Shown here: positions 43,548-55,548 of the stretch, in pieces
Layout: each line of letters begins with the position of its first letter
How positions within the stretch are numbered: position 1 is the first letter of the stretch
Assembly (NCBI GenBank): GCA_019916065.1
Contig: CM034236.1
Location: forward strand, 56,944,690 to 57,008,689
Origin: Vitellaria paradoxa
Lineage: Eukaryota; Streptophyta; Magnoliopsida; Ericales; Sapotaceae
Length of the DNA stretch: 64,000 nucleotides
Direction: 5' to 3'
Program-made: the position numbers and the translations under genes
The notes under the pieces: model-generated
Databases searched by the model: none
What the model was told of the DNA's origin: nothing
Seen by the model: only the letters and a program-made list of their open reading frames with translations

Positions 43548-46500
43548 ATGAATACGTCGCCGTTCATGGACAAACAGATCATGGATCTATCGAATTCGCA
43601 GGGCAACGACAATTTTATCGATTTCATGAACCTTGGCGGAGATCATGTCGGCAGTGGCAAGAAGGAAGAAATCGTCCCCAGCTGCGATTTTCAGCCAATC
43701 CGTCCAATCGGAACATCACAACAGTCGAATCCCGATTTGGGTGATGGTGGCGGAGCTAGGGTTTGGAATTCCGCCGACTCAAAGACCAATGAAACTGGTA
43801 TTGGTATCAGAGTAAGTATATCTATTCACATATGTTTCTTTATATCAGTCCCTGTGTTTTTCATGGGTATGAAATGTAATTGTCATTGTCAATATTGATG
43901 AAACAAAATTGTCCCATTTGAGAAATTGATGTATTGCATGTTTTAAAAACGAAATTGCACTGTTCTACGCGTCATTATATTAGGCATTGTTTGAAGATAA
44001 CACTAGCAAGAAATTTCGAATGATTTGTTGACTGACAGTTTTTCCTGTTGAGGGACACATGGTAATATGGAGATGATTGATGTATTTTTGAAGGGTAATA
44101 TAGAAAAGTTATGGTTGAATCGTGAAGTATTTAATTTGTATTCTGGTGGCCGAAGTCATTACAGGGGTAATTTCTTTTGATATTCAAGTGGAAATATTAC
44201 TATAAATAAAGGCACTGAAGCATCAGGAATTGTTAATAAAAAATGGATTGACTCGACCTTTGTATTCCTGTAATGAAAATATTATGAATTTTATGCTGTA
44301 TAGAACAAAGGTTATTGGGAAATAAATGTGTTCTTGTGTGACAAAGGAAATAAAGCAGTGATGTTATTTGCCTACTTTTACCATGTGATGTTCTGGGGAT
44401 ATCTTCTCACTGTTCAGTTGCTTGCAAAGTGAGTAGTGCGCTAGTGCTCTATGCCGTCTTTGTCAATGACTTTACTTTTTGGAGCTTGCTTTCTTTTCAA
44501 GTTAATTATTTCACTGTTTGTTTTGAGACCATGTATATTAATAGTTATGTAATTTTTTTTTTTGAAAGGCTCTATATAATATCTACTAAGGTTTAATATC
44601 GATATGTTGCGGCTTTTTTCTGCAATAGGCAAACTTATTGAAGTATATACCCAAATAGGAGCCATGTGAACTTTTTTTTATTGAAGTAGACTTAAATGAA
44701 AATTTGCCTGAAGAAAACATTTACAGCATAATCGTTTTCTATTTGAAAGCATTTTTACTATAAACGCTTTTGATTCCTATTCTAAATATATCACTTTTAA
44801 CTAATGGTTTAGTGCCTTTTTTTTTTTTTTAAAGTGTACATGGTTAAGTTAATAACACTATTTTTAAGACTAAATTAAATAAGTAGAAATATGATTTGTT
44901 AGATTTTTGTTAGGCAAAGGTGGCATATGTAGAATAGGACTCTGGAGGTTATTGGAGATTAAGAGTCAAGTTAATAATAATATATTAAAGATTAATTTCA
45001 ATAGGTAGAAATATAATATGTTAGATTTTTTATTGGGCAAAGGTGGCGTATGTAGGATAGGAGCTTGGAGTATATTGGACTTCAATAACACTATATTAAT
45101 GATTAATTTCATCTAGTAGAAATATTTTGTTAGATTTTCATTAGGTAAAAGTAGCATATGTAGAACAGGAGTCTATGGGATAAATCCAAAAGCATTTAGA
45201 GCTGTAAATGTTTTATAGTAAAATTTCATTCAAGTAAAAGTGTTTGTGCAACAAACGACTTTGCTCCTATTTTGATAAAACAATTCAGATGGCTCCTCTT
45301 TGGGCACATACTTCAATAAGTTTGCCGATTGAAACCAAACCAAACCAAGCCTTTTTCCACTAGGTGGGGTCTGCTAAAAGTTTGTCGATTGAAAAAAAAA
45401 AAAAAAAATTCCTTTTTAACTTTCTCTCTCTCTCTCTTTCTCTCAATGTACATTAATTTCTCAGCAGCTACTAACAAATTGCAGTCAGTTTAGAGCTTGC
45501 ATATGCTCTCTAGCTTCCTGCTCATACTTAAGACTACATCGATTGGGACATGACAACATGGTAGCTTGCATGAAAGATGATTATGCTACTACAATTGATC
45601 AATTCTAACTCCTGTGATGATAGTTTCTCCAAAATTTATGCTTCTTACTAATATGTGATACGGTGCTTTAATGTTGCATGCAGAATTACAGTTCTCTTGA
45701 CTTCATTGAACCCTCAAAATCTGTTTTACAAAAGGATCATAATGCAGCTTTATTGTCTGAGATTGATCAAACCATGAAGAAACATACTGATAATATACTA
45801 CACGCATTGGAAGGTGTCAGTGCACGAATATCTGAGCTGGAGAGCAGAACTTACCACCTGGAGAATTCAGTGGATGATTTGAAGGTTTCTGTTGGAGACA
45901 ATCATGGAAGTGCTGATGGTAAACTGAGGCAGCTTGAAAATATTCTTGGAGAGGTAACTTTTCCCCCTTCCCTGACTGAACTATTGTGCAAAATCTTCTA
46001 CTGGTTACACTAGTGGTAGAAAAAAACAATAGAGAGACTGATGAATCTAATTTAACTTTCGCTTCAGCTTAAGGTCTGCACTTGTTAATGTTTACAATAG
46101 GTTAAAATGAGGCAAACTGACCTGCTCCTATATTTTCTTTACTCAAGGACAGCTAGATGTTGTGTTCATCGAAAAAAAAAGGGACAGCTAGATGCTGCCT
46201 TTCAAAAGTTATGATGGGTTTGTGCCCTTTTTTAATTTTAATATAATGCAGTATCATAGTTACATTGCATACCAGCATTGTGATGGTGTGACCTTGTGGT
46301 TTATGCTACATCTATAATGTTTATACTCTCCCTTTTAAGATTCCATGTTTCTATAAACAAATATTGTATAACAGAATGCTGCTTGCCTGTGGATGCAGGC
46401 TTACCCATCTTGCTGAGAAGGCACTGTTCAAATGAGGACAAAAATTAGTACAATAATGACCATATATTGGCAAATTATATAATAACAATAGATGTAATAT

Positions 46501-47994
46501 AATTATGATTGCAGCAATAAACCACGAGTTTTTCTATCTAGTAATTCTCCTGAACAAATCCCTGTCCAATGAGGGTTGGCTAAATAATTCCTTTATTTTC
46601 ATCTTATCTGAGGATTGTGTTTGAAGTGGACAGTATATACTAATATCACCATCTATTGCCTGGCTCTGCCCCAACCTCCATCAGTTATATTCTTTACCAA
46701 CCTAAAACAACTGCCCCAATATGGAAAATATATTTCAGTAGTGGAGATTATAATTTTCAAGTCCTTATTTTGAATGAGGCGTACTGAATCTTCCCCATTA
46801 GCTTTTAAGATGTTAGCACTTGTGGTAGAAAGAACCCACCAGCAGTTGTTTACTGTTTTGTTGATCGGTCTGGTATCCCTGATGGGTATTTATCAACAAG
46901 TCATGCAGGTACAAGCTGGTGTACAGGTTATAAAGGATAAGCAGGGTATATTAGAGGGTCAGCTTCACCATGCAAGTTTACTGGTGTCCAGGGTAGGGCG
47001 GCATTCAGAAACCCAAGCCACTCTGCAATCAGATTCTTTCCAGCTGGCTGGATCTGCTCCTCAGCAGTCTCACCAACAGCTTCCTCCTTCTGTTATTGTA
47101 CAACCATCTTCTACTCTCTCTATACCCAATGCTCCTCCTCCTGTTGTACAATTACCTTCCACTCTTCCTCCACCCAGTGTGCCGCCTCCTGCTTCACAAC
47201 AGAATCCGCCTCCTTTGGTTCAGCTTCCAAACCAGCTCCTCCTCAACCAGATTCCTTCTGTTCCTCAGAGAGAGCCTTACTTCCCCTCTCCTAGTCAGAT
47301 ACAAGAAGTCACAAATCCGCAATACCAGCTACCTCCTCAGCAACTGCAACGCCCTGTTCCAGCAGCACCACAGCAACAATATCAGCCACCACCTCCTCCT
47401 CCCCCACCATACTCTCAGCCACCCCCACCACCAAAACAACACCCATCTCTCTTGGCAGTTCCCTCTCAACCTCAACCATCACTGGGGCACCACCCTGATG
47501 AAACACATTATGCTCCCCCTCAGAACTATCCACCAAGCCTGCGCCAACCTCCTCGTCCACCCAACGCAAACACTCCCTCCCAACAATTTTATGGGGCTGC
47601 ACCCCAAATGTATGAGCCACCATCTGTTCGACCCAATTCAGGATATTCTACTGCATATGAACCACATCCTTACAGTGGATCCCCTTTGCAATATGGTAGC
47701 GGTTCCGTGAAAGGGCTGTTATCTTCTGCTGTTGCCCAGGGTAGCAGAAGTGGTTATCCCCAACTCCCCACTGCTCGGACATTACCCCATGCATTGCCCA
47801 CTGCTCCTGGGGTTAGTCGCAGATCTGGTTCAGGGGGAACAGGTAACAAGGTACCCATTGATGATGTGGTTGACAGAGTAACAAATATGGGATTCCCAAG
47901 AGACCAAGTGAGAGCCACTGTACGGAAATTGACAGAGAATGGGCAGTCAGTTGATTTGAATGTAGTCCTGGACAAGCTGATGAATAATGGTTAG
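43548..47994 (+). CDS. FLOE2: FLOE-family prion-like protein (DUF1421), FLOE2 type
   Basis: Arabidopsis FLOE1 forms water-sensitive condensates in seeds and tunes germination under low water; FLOE2 and FLOE3 are paralogues, and the role of this copy is inferred. Exons 43548-43811, 45684-45953 and 46909-47994 are GT-AG and phase 0, giving 539 residues. The order is an Asp/Ser/Asn-rich N-terminus (about 1-60), a coiled-coil-prone region (about 105-200; LENSVDDLKVSV, LRQLENILGE), a long Gln/Pro/Ser-rich disordered region with Tyr spaced through it and an eight-Pro run (about 215-450), and a C-terminal DUF1421/UBA-like domain (about 490-539; VDRVTNMGFPRDQVRATVRK). These match the FLOE layout. The start is the first ATG in frame before MNTSPFMDKQIMDLS; there is no signal peptide. 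Intron 1 (1.87 kb) carries an inverted-repeat element. The FLOE2 call over FLOE1/3 rests on the GT14 neighbour. Confidence 0.87.
44623..45331. mobile_element. Inverted-repeat element with tandem-repeat core (in FLOE intron 1)
   Basis: Left terminus from 44628 (GGCAAACTTATTGAAGTATA) and right terminus ending at 45326 are inverted repeats: the first 43 bp match with about five differences, and weaker similarity runs past 100 bp (ACATTTACAGC, CTTAAATGAAAATTT against CTTGAATGAAATTTT). Between them lie three tandem units of about 110-122 bp starting near 44846, 44968 and 45079, each with a GTAGAAATAT, GTTAGATTTT and GGCATATGTAGAATAGGA-like order. No transposase and no clear target duplication. A foldback or Mutator-derived element is the best guess. 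Confidence 0.75.
45332..45410. repeat. Small repeat next to the inverted-repeat element
   Basis: AAGTTTGCCGATTGAAA at the element's right edge recurs as AAGTTTGTCGATTGAAA about 55 bp on, followed by an A-run. Between them lies CCAAGCCTTTTTCCACTAGG plus TGGGGTCTGCTA, a motif I associate with repetitive plant DNA; a shorter relative (GAGGTCGGCTACA) is at about 8463. Could be a tiny insertion with a 17-bp duplication. Confidence 0.35.
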
Positions 47995-49222
47995 GGCCAG
48001 CCCCATAGGAGTCGGTTTGGTAGGTTATGGTTATTCTGAACCTGGATTATGTATAGAAATTGCTGGACTAGTTGTTTTGGTTTTGCTTTGCATACGGGTA
48101 TCATTTCCTTGGTGATTTTTGGGTTGTGCCCTCTGAATTGCTTTGTTATTTTTTTTGTTTTATTCTTTTTTTTTTTTCCAGTTTTGGTCATGATGGAATT
48201 ATTACTTTCACCCATCTGCTAGAGGTTTGTAACTATATATCTGGGGCTTCTGTACATTGTAAATAGTTGGAAGGCATATTAGCTTGTTGTGTAACCATGA
48301 TTTTTTGCTTAAAAACAAAAGTTTGTGGCTTATATGGTTATTATTATTATTATTTTATCAAAACTTGATTTTCTTTCTTTTCTTTAGTAATTTCTACGCA
48401 TGTTATTAACATTTAAAATAAATTGCAAAAAATGTTTAAAACTATGAAAATCAACGTATGGAGACAACTTACTTTATCTGTTAATTATCTTTTTTTTTTT
48501 TTTTTTTTTCTGTTTACATTTTTCTAAAATGTGAATAACATGGCCAAAAAAGTACCAAATAAATTTCTGGAAAATAAGTCCGTGTAAAGCATCTGGGAAT
48601 GATATGCAAAAGAGCCCTTTCGAGTGGCCTGAAATGGATTTTGTTTGATAGGAAGACTGGAGAACATCTTAATGCGAAAGCTCTAATTCTTGATAGCCTA
48701 TTTACTACCTGCAGCCTCCGAACCTTTTCGACGTTTTTAAAATTTGCCGCATTGTAAAATTGCTATTTTTAACGACATTATTCGATAAATCTTCGGGATC
48801 AGAGAGTGAGAGGGAGAAAAAATTGATGAAGTGCCGGATTCAGATTTCAGGGTTTTGAGATTGAAAAATGTATGGAACTCAAAACGAATATTAGTTCACC
48901 AAACTCCTCTCTCTCTATCTCTCTCTTTGTAAAAGCGGCCAACAAATTGGTAATTCGCACATGAGGAGACGCTGCAACGAAAAGCTATTATTTAAAACAA
49001 TGATTTCTCCTTATGCGTGTGTTAGGATTTTTTTTTTTTTTTTCCTTTTTCGAGTGAATGAATTAATGAATTCATGTTGATAGGTGCATACATCGGGCAA
49101 AAGTCTCTACAACATCCACTCATTTTTCATTGGAGGTGGCAGTGAGTGGGTTTGTGTTGGATTAATTTAGGATTAGTTTTTAATTTGATGAATTTGTATA
49201 AATATAATTAGATCTATCAATT

Positions 49223-49478
49223 CATATAATGTGAACATATCTTTAATTTAAGTATGCGTAATGGAAATATACAGTGAATTGTGGAAGTTGAGAGTAAGTA
49301 TTCGATGTAGTTATGTAATGTAATCATATATCTAATTTAAGTATCAGTATACATAGTGAATAATGAAAGTTAAGAGTAGGTATTTGAGCTACCTATATAA
49401 TGTAATCATATTTTTAAGTTACGTATGGGTAATGGAAGTAGATAGTGAATAGTAAAAGTTAAGAGTAGACATTAGAGA
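49223..49478. repeat. Degenerate tandem repeat, three units of about 82-88 bp
   Basis: Three successive units start at a TATAATGTgAaCATAT-like block (about 49223, 49311, 49393), followed by TTTAAGTAT..GTAATGGAA..TA.ATAGTGAAT, then GAAAGTTAAGAGTA and a GTATTcGA.-like end. Units are roughly 75-85% alike by eye. Confidence 0.75.
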
Positions 49479-50061
49479 TATTAAGGGTAGTAATGACAAC
49501 GATGAATTCATGTATTAATTCTATAATTTAATTATGACTTATTTTTATAATTTTAGATGAATTTGAGCGAATTTCAAATAAGTTTAAATGGGTAAATTTA
49601 AATAAACAAGTTGAAATTGTCACCAATATTTTTTAAGTTTAAAATGCATTTGCGGTGAAATTACCAAACTAGAAAAAAATTAGGGATAGATGTATGGTAA
49701 CAAATTAATTGAAAATTTCACCACTATTTTTATGAAATTTTATCCTAATTTTATAAATATTTATGATAAAAAATAATACAGTGGTCTCCTCAATTTGTTA
49801 AAAATTTTATCTTAAATCCTTGAAAGTTGAACTTAATTTAGGTGTGCTACTACTTGTTTAAGTTATAATTGTTTATTTGTTTTTGTTAAAATACAAAATA
49901 AAATGTAAATTTTAAATAAAAATAGTAAATTAAATTAAAATCCTTTTATTTTTTTTGAAAAGGCACCTAACTCTCTCAATTATTGAAAATTATACTGATA
50001 CCTTTATGTTAATGAGTAGTTAGTCAACTGGACTATATTTGGGATGATGAACTTGTTTATA

Positions 50062-50178
50062 AGTGTGTTTGAAGTAACAAAAAGTGAGATAAAGTGTGAA
50101 TTCATAATTCGTACAGTAAAATAAGAAGTAAATAATTTTTAAAATTTTTTAATATTTTTTAACAAACTAAACGCACTC
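50062..50178. repeat. MITE family B, copy 6
   Basis: Starts AGTGTGTTTGAAGTAACAAA and ends TTTAACAAACTAAACGCACT; ends are inverted repeats. The interior GTGAATTCATAATTCGTACA is shared with other copies. Confidence 0.6.
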
Positions 50179-50519
50179 ACGGGGCATTGTTTAATAAGGA
50201 GAAAAGAGATAAAATATGAAGACGAAAAGATGGACGGAAAATGAGAAAAAAATTGGACGAGATCCGGGGGTTGGTTACAAGTTCTAATTTTACTTACTTA
50301 TTAGGTAAAATCCATATTTTTTTTTTTCTAAAATAGCGGATTATTTTTTTACCGGAAATTGAGATCGCAACATAGGCACGAATAGTTTTTGTAGTCTTGG
50401 CAATGCTGGGTTGTGTCGCTCGAATGGGGTGCAGCTTTCTATCCATGCCTCTGTAAAACCTCTCAGCCTTTGTTTTCCTTCAAGTGACTTTAGAGGGAGA
50501 AGTCATTAGATATACGTTA

Positions 50520-50650
50520 GTACATATATATAGAGGGAGGAACAAAGAAACTAGGAGGGGCCAAGGTGCGGTCCGGTCGCAATTCGATGCTAGACAGAGC
50601 TGTACGGGAGAGAATCGAAACCCCAGGTCCAAATCTATACGAGGAGGTTG
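50520..50650 (+). other. Candidate distant 5' non-coding exon of the CCCH-RRM gene
   Basis: A comparatively GC-rich stretch follows a TATATATAGAGGG box and ends at plausible donors (CCCCAG/GTCC near 50624 or GAGGAG/GTTGG near 50647). The CCCH-RRM gene's first coding exon appears to begin after an acceptor near 56148 (CCATAATAG), so an intron of about 5.5 kb in the 5' UTR is possible. There is no protein evidence, and it could belong to another transcript. Confidence 0.3.
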
Positions 50651-50967
50651 GTTTCTTGGCCTTCTTCTTCCGAATTTAGGGTTGAAATGGAATGTCTTAT
50701 ACATGCATGTATGAATGCCTATAATTTCTCGTCGGATATTAGTTCTGCATAATCGATTATGAATTTGCTTTCGCTAGGGTTTTGGTTGGGGATCGTTTAG
50801 AGAGGATTTGGGTTCCTTACGAATTCTTCATTCTTGAGAGAAAAAACTAAGTCCGTTTCTCATTTGGGTATCAGATTTTGGTTCGTGGGCTCGAAATCAG
50901 AAATGCTTGCTCTGTTGGATGCTACCACTTTAAGCATGTATCTAATTGGGGACGTCGAATTTGAACT

Positions 50968-51600
50968 TTTTTTTTATTTTTTTTATTTTGATAAACAAAC
51001 ATTCTATTAAAGAAAGCACTACGAAAAAGCTTTTCAGCAGGATTACAAAATTCTCCAACACTAAGCTATCACATTCTATGCAAGGGTTAAAAAGGAATTC
51101 AATTCCGGCTCCAAGCCTCTGTCCCTCCAACCGCAAAAAATTGACAGAAGTAAACTCTTCAACCTGTATAAAGGCCTCTCTCTATATCAAAAAATTCTTC
51201 TATTTCTTTTCTTCCATATGTTGCTGAATAAACAAAATGGAGACGCATTCCATGCTTTCTTCTTTAGTTGACTCGGCTTGTAGCCACGTGAAAAACTCAG
51301 CAAATCTTTCTATATCTAGGAAGGCCCCACTGTACACCAAAGCTGGATAATAGCAGATCCTATAGATTCTTCAACCATGACAATGAATAAAATCAATAAA
51401 TATATGGTTTATAGATTCCCCTTGCTCTTCACACAAGCTGCTCCTGTTTCCTAACACATGGCCTCTCACTTGCAGGTTGTCTAGAGTGATAAATTCCCCC
51501 CCCCCCCCCCCCCGGCGGGGCGGGGGCGTGACAACACACCATAAGGAAAAAAACACTTTATAGGTGTCACTTCTATTGTCCAAATTTTACCACACTGGAA
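50968..51600 (-). mobile_element. LINE 3'-end remnant
   Basis: Minus-strand translation gives TLDNLQVRGHVLGNRSSLCE followed by EQGESINHIFIDFIHCHG, the CxxC..H..H-type C-terminus (zf-RVT) of plant LINE ORF2, then AEFFTWLQAESTKEESMEC-like sequence with stops. A T-rich run at about 50968-50990 is the poly-A tail read in reverse. An 18-base C run (51496-51513) interrupts it. Confidence 0.75.
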
Positions 51601-54387
51601 ATTCTTCAGACTACCATCCACTGAGAATTTATAGAAGGATTTCACCTTGGAATTTGAGCAGTTCTTTTCTATTATTTCTTTTCCTTCTTTTGTTTTAATT
51701 TATTATGGGTGATGAGAGTTCTCATTTGCATTCATTTTAATTAATTAGTCTTAAATGTACTTTTAAATGTCTCTCTATAAATCTCATAGCTTCTGCACTG
51801 TTCTAGTTCAGTACGTTTCACAATTTCTCTAGTTTGCGATATGTGGATTGTTGAATGAATTGTGGGTTTTGGCAGCTGGTGATGCGCGTTCAGTATTTCA
51901 GTTTTTTTGTGGGGGAGAGTGTGTGAACTTACACGCAAGCATAATTAAGTGCATGGTAACTGGAACACATTATTAAGTGCATAATAACTGAACCCTGTTG
52001 CTATTTCAGTTAGTTTGAATGCTTGCACCAAAGACTTATTGCTTAAGGCCCAACTAAAATAAGTGTGCTGCAGTTCACCCAACTGACTCGTTCTTGCCCC
52101 TTAATGAGGAATTAAGATTGGGATGAATGGGATGCATTTGAATCGTGCTCAGCCCAATTTCGTTTATGAATAATATTTGTATGTACCTTTTTCCTCTGTT
52201 AAAATGAATGTTAACTTCTTACTTGGGAGCATTTGAAATGGAAAAAGACATGAGTTGATGTGATTGGGCATTTACATTTTTCTTGTAAGCTTCTGATTTC
52301 ATTATCTCAATTTGAATCTAGCATGCTCAAACTATGCATGTGGTTTGTGGGTGACTTGTGGATAGAGCCTACTAATCTTTACTTTTTAAACCTGGAAACA
52401 ACCTGGTTTAACCACGAAAAGAATATAATGTGATCTGTTTCTCTTAATTGGTGAATTAACTACCTTGGGAGAAATTTCCATGAAAATGTTTAAGACTCAT
52501 GCAATTGTTACTGAATTGGAACAAGGCAAAGGGACGTAGCATATGCGATTTAGGGATTTGTTTTCGAATTAAAGAAAAAGGTCAAGTTTTTTGGTTGAGA
52601 AGATTTCATTGCATGGTCAGTGACGACTCAGTGGGGAGAAGTATTTTTCGTTAACATGAATTATATTTCTTAATTCTTAAAATTATCAAAACTTGGGCGT
52701 TAAATGGGAGTGGAGTTGGAAGAGTTGGTGTGCAGTAGTGATGATTTAAAAATAAATACAAGCGGAGTTGGAAGAGTTTGTGTGTAGTAGTGCAACATGT
52801 GATTTAAAAATAAACACGTGTTTATGGTGGAGTGACTTTTAAAGCACTTCAGCTCTAAATCAGCATACACTTCCTGAATTCACCAACTGGATGTGAGAAA
52901 ACAGAAGTCATTGCTTTTGCATGATATTCCTGCCCAAGATTTTTTTTTTTTGGTTTAACTAACATCATGTGCAATTATTTCGAAGTTAGTTGCAGCCATC
53001 AAGGAAACACAAACTGGGACTCAAAGAATTGTTTTAGTGATAATAATTAGGTTGCGATTTTGAAATATACCTTAGCTGAAATTTTAGATTACCTAACACA
53101 TTGTATAATCATCTCCCAATGGAAATATTACACTTTGCTCAAGTTTGTTTCGATAAGATAATAACGAGTTGCGTTGAGGAGTGAACACAGGCCGCAATGC
53201 AGGTTTTAGTATTTTAGTATTCGTGTTTGTGGTATTAGGATAAGTTTGAGAAAATTTCTAGTCTCGATATTAAAATATAATTTGGTATGAAGATATTAAA
53301 ATATAATTATAGGAAGGACATATTAGCACTTTTAACAAATTCTCCTTTCTGATAAAATTCCTCAAAAACTCATATCATCCTTTTATAAAATCTTAAGAAC
53401 ATGTCAAAGAAGCCACCGTCATTCCATCAGGCCTTTTTCTCCATTTAATGATTGTAAAGCCTTCCACACCTCATCTTCTGAAAAACTTGTTCAAGCTCAT
53501 TGCTCACATCTTTTGCCCTCCCCTTTATAATTTTTGTACAACCTGCATTAATGACACTAAATATATACGCACTAATAAATTAAATCACTAAATGAATTAT
53601 TGATAATTGTAATTAGAAGTAAGACATTCTTGCTCATCCCGTGATATAGTTTTAATTTTTTGTTTTTATTATCCTTTTTTCCTCTCTGTCATTTCTTTAT
53701 AATTAATTTAGTTACAACCAAGTCTTATACCATTACAAGTTACCTTCACTAAGTTTAGGTAGATTATTATAGGATCTATTTGTGATAGTATTACTTCATT
53801 AAAACAACTTTGTTACACTAATTAAAATTTTGTTATTTTTATTGAAACAAACTGTCTGTTATTATTTATAAATAATAAGAAATTTATATATAAAGCATTA
53901 AAAGGATGCGGCCTATGTACGAAAAGATGACATGCCAAAAGGAGGTCAACAATAGACTAGTTATACCAATGCTTACACCTCTGACCTCCATCTTATGTAC
54001 AAAACATTGACTTATGTTGGGGACTCATGGTTAACCTTTATAAAGAGTGAACTGTACACAATGGACAAAAAGTTACTTTTAAGTCTATATTGGAGTGACT
54101 CTATACCTTAAATTATCTTTTATTCCTCTTGCCTTAAAACATACAAAATAAATGAAAGGTGCGATGCACCATGCCTTCTCCTTACTTTCGTTGTCTGAGC
54201 ACCACATCAAATGCTCAAAGCCTTGACCACCTCTTGTAGACGTATTGGAGACATCACAAAGATCATTAAATATTGAATTAATTTATTATTACAATACAAT
54301 TAACCAGTATGCGAGTCATGAATCCTCCATGCTACTTATCAAGCAATACTAATTTAGAAAGACACTTCGCCTTTTTATCAAATTGTC

Positions 54388-54630
54388 GGCATTGAGAACT
54401 TTGCTAACATATCACAATAAACCAAACAAATAGGGCTACTTTTGTATGCGGACAAGATGAAATTCTCTAACACGAGAAATTTGTGATCTTCCCCCTTCAT
54501 ACTCATGCATAAAGACATTGCTAACACATCACAACAAACCAAACAAATAGGGCTATATTTGTATGTGGACAAGACCAAATTCTAGGCGACAAATTTGTAA
54601 CCTTCCCTCCCTTCAAATTCATGTAGAAAG
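54388..54630. repeat. 117-bp tandem duplication
   Basis: Two units offset by 117 bp. CCAAACAAATAGGGCTA begins at 54422 and again at 54539, preceded by GCTAACATATCACAATAAA / GCTAACACATCACAACAAA, followed by TTTGTATG(C/T)GGACAAGA and an AAATTTGTGATCTTCC / AAATTTGTAACCTTCC block. Confidence 0.88.
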
Positions 54631-55048
54631 ACTTGATTCCAAATTTGTAGTCACAAGCTATAGATCACCCTGGCTCTCCCCAACCCTGAAATAGCATTTT
54701 TGAAAGTAGCAATTGTTGTTGTACACGCACTTCCATTTCCCAATTTATGGATTCAGTTAACTATTATCCACTTCCTGCATTACATTCAACTATGCCAATA
54801 AATAATTTTATTTTATTTTTTCAAATCTTTTATAAATTTGATTTATGTGTTTCATATATAGATTTTCATTATTTTCTATAAATGCATATCAAAAATATGG
54901 AGTATAAATGGTTTCAAATATAAATTATGCATTTATGAATTAACAAATGCACATTTTTCAAAGTTAAAATGCACAAACGTTTGACAGTATAACCAAAAAA
55001 CATTATATTTAAGGTGCTATATATACCATTAATAGTAAAAATGGGGGT

Positions 55049-55548
55049 GATTATACTTTACCTCTGGGGTTTGGCTTAAAAATCCATGAACGCCCTTTAG
55101 TTTAAAAGTCAAGACATACCCTTGTAATTTGGATTAAAGCAAAAAATTGACGAAATTTGTTAAATTTAAGTAGACTTAATTCCTCACATGACATGGAGGC
55201 TCATATGTGATTATGCAAAAAAACATTATTAAGAAAAATAAAAGCAAACTTGTTATGGATTTTGTATTTAGTCTCTTTAAAACATGAAATAGATTTTGTA
55301 TCAAGTCTCTTTAAAAAGTGAAATAGTGTTTCATTTTAACATAAAAATGAGTAAATATGTACTTTTATCTATCTACTTTGTAGAAATCTTTTTCCTCCAA
55401 CCAATTTTGACACGTGGGCCACAAATCCAGTAAAATTTAATGGATTCCATCAAATTTTCAAATTATGAGGGGAATATGTGTTGACTTTTAAACTAACAAG
55501 AGGGAGTCCTGTGTTGGGCGAAACCCCAGGAGGGTAAAGTGTAATTAG
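55049..55548. repeat. Long-TIR MITE-like element, about 500 bp
   Basis: Left end GATTATACTTTACCTCTGGG then GTTTGGCTTA; right end reversed AATTACACTTTACCCTCCTG then GGGTTTCGCCCA. Further in, both arms share TTAGTTTAAAAGTCAACACA-like blocks (left AGTTTAAAAGTCAAGACATA) and a TAATTTG block, so inverted arms of roughly 90 bp are recognisable. No coding frame. Confidence 0.7.

Larger units (their letters stand above)
47995..50519. other. FLOE 3' UTR and intergenic DNA
   Basis: The FLOE 3' UTR probably ends by about 48350. The rest contains a degenerate tandem repeat (49223-49478), a MITE family B copy (50062-50178) and poly-T tracts. No gene recognised. Confidence 0.6.

Noticed and set aside
46774..46908. 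Upstream in-frame extension of FLOE exon 3 (starts MRRTESSPLAFKML)
   Set aside because: A clear acceptor (ATGCAG) at 46908 joins exon 2 to VQAGVQVIKDKQ in the family order; the extension is intron.
47096..47710. Long alternative frame within the FLOE Q/P/S region
   Set aside because: Product of low-complexity codon repeats in a shifted frame (Leu/His-rich); the family protein is in the other frame and splices correctly.
49223..49478. Possible CRISPR-like array because of three regularly spaced units
   Set aside because: The whole 82-88-bp unit is repeated without unique spacers, and this is plant nuclear DNA; it is an ordinary degenerate tandem repeat.
50480..50714. Overlapping plus and minus frames around 50.5-50.7 kb
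   Set aside because: Neither has a known domain; the area looks more like a promoter and leader.
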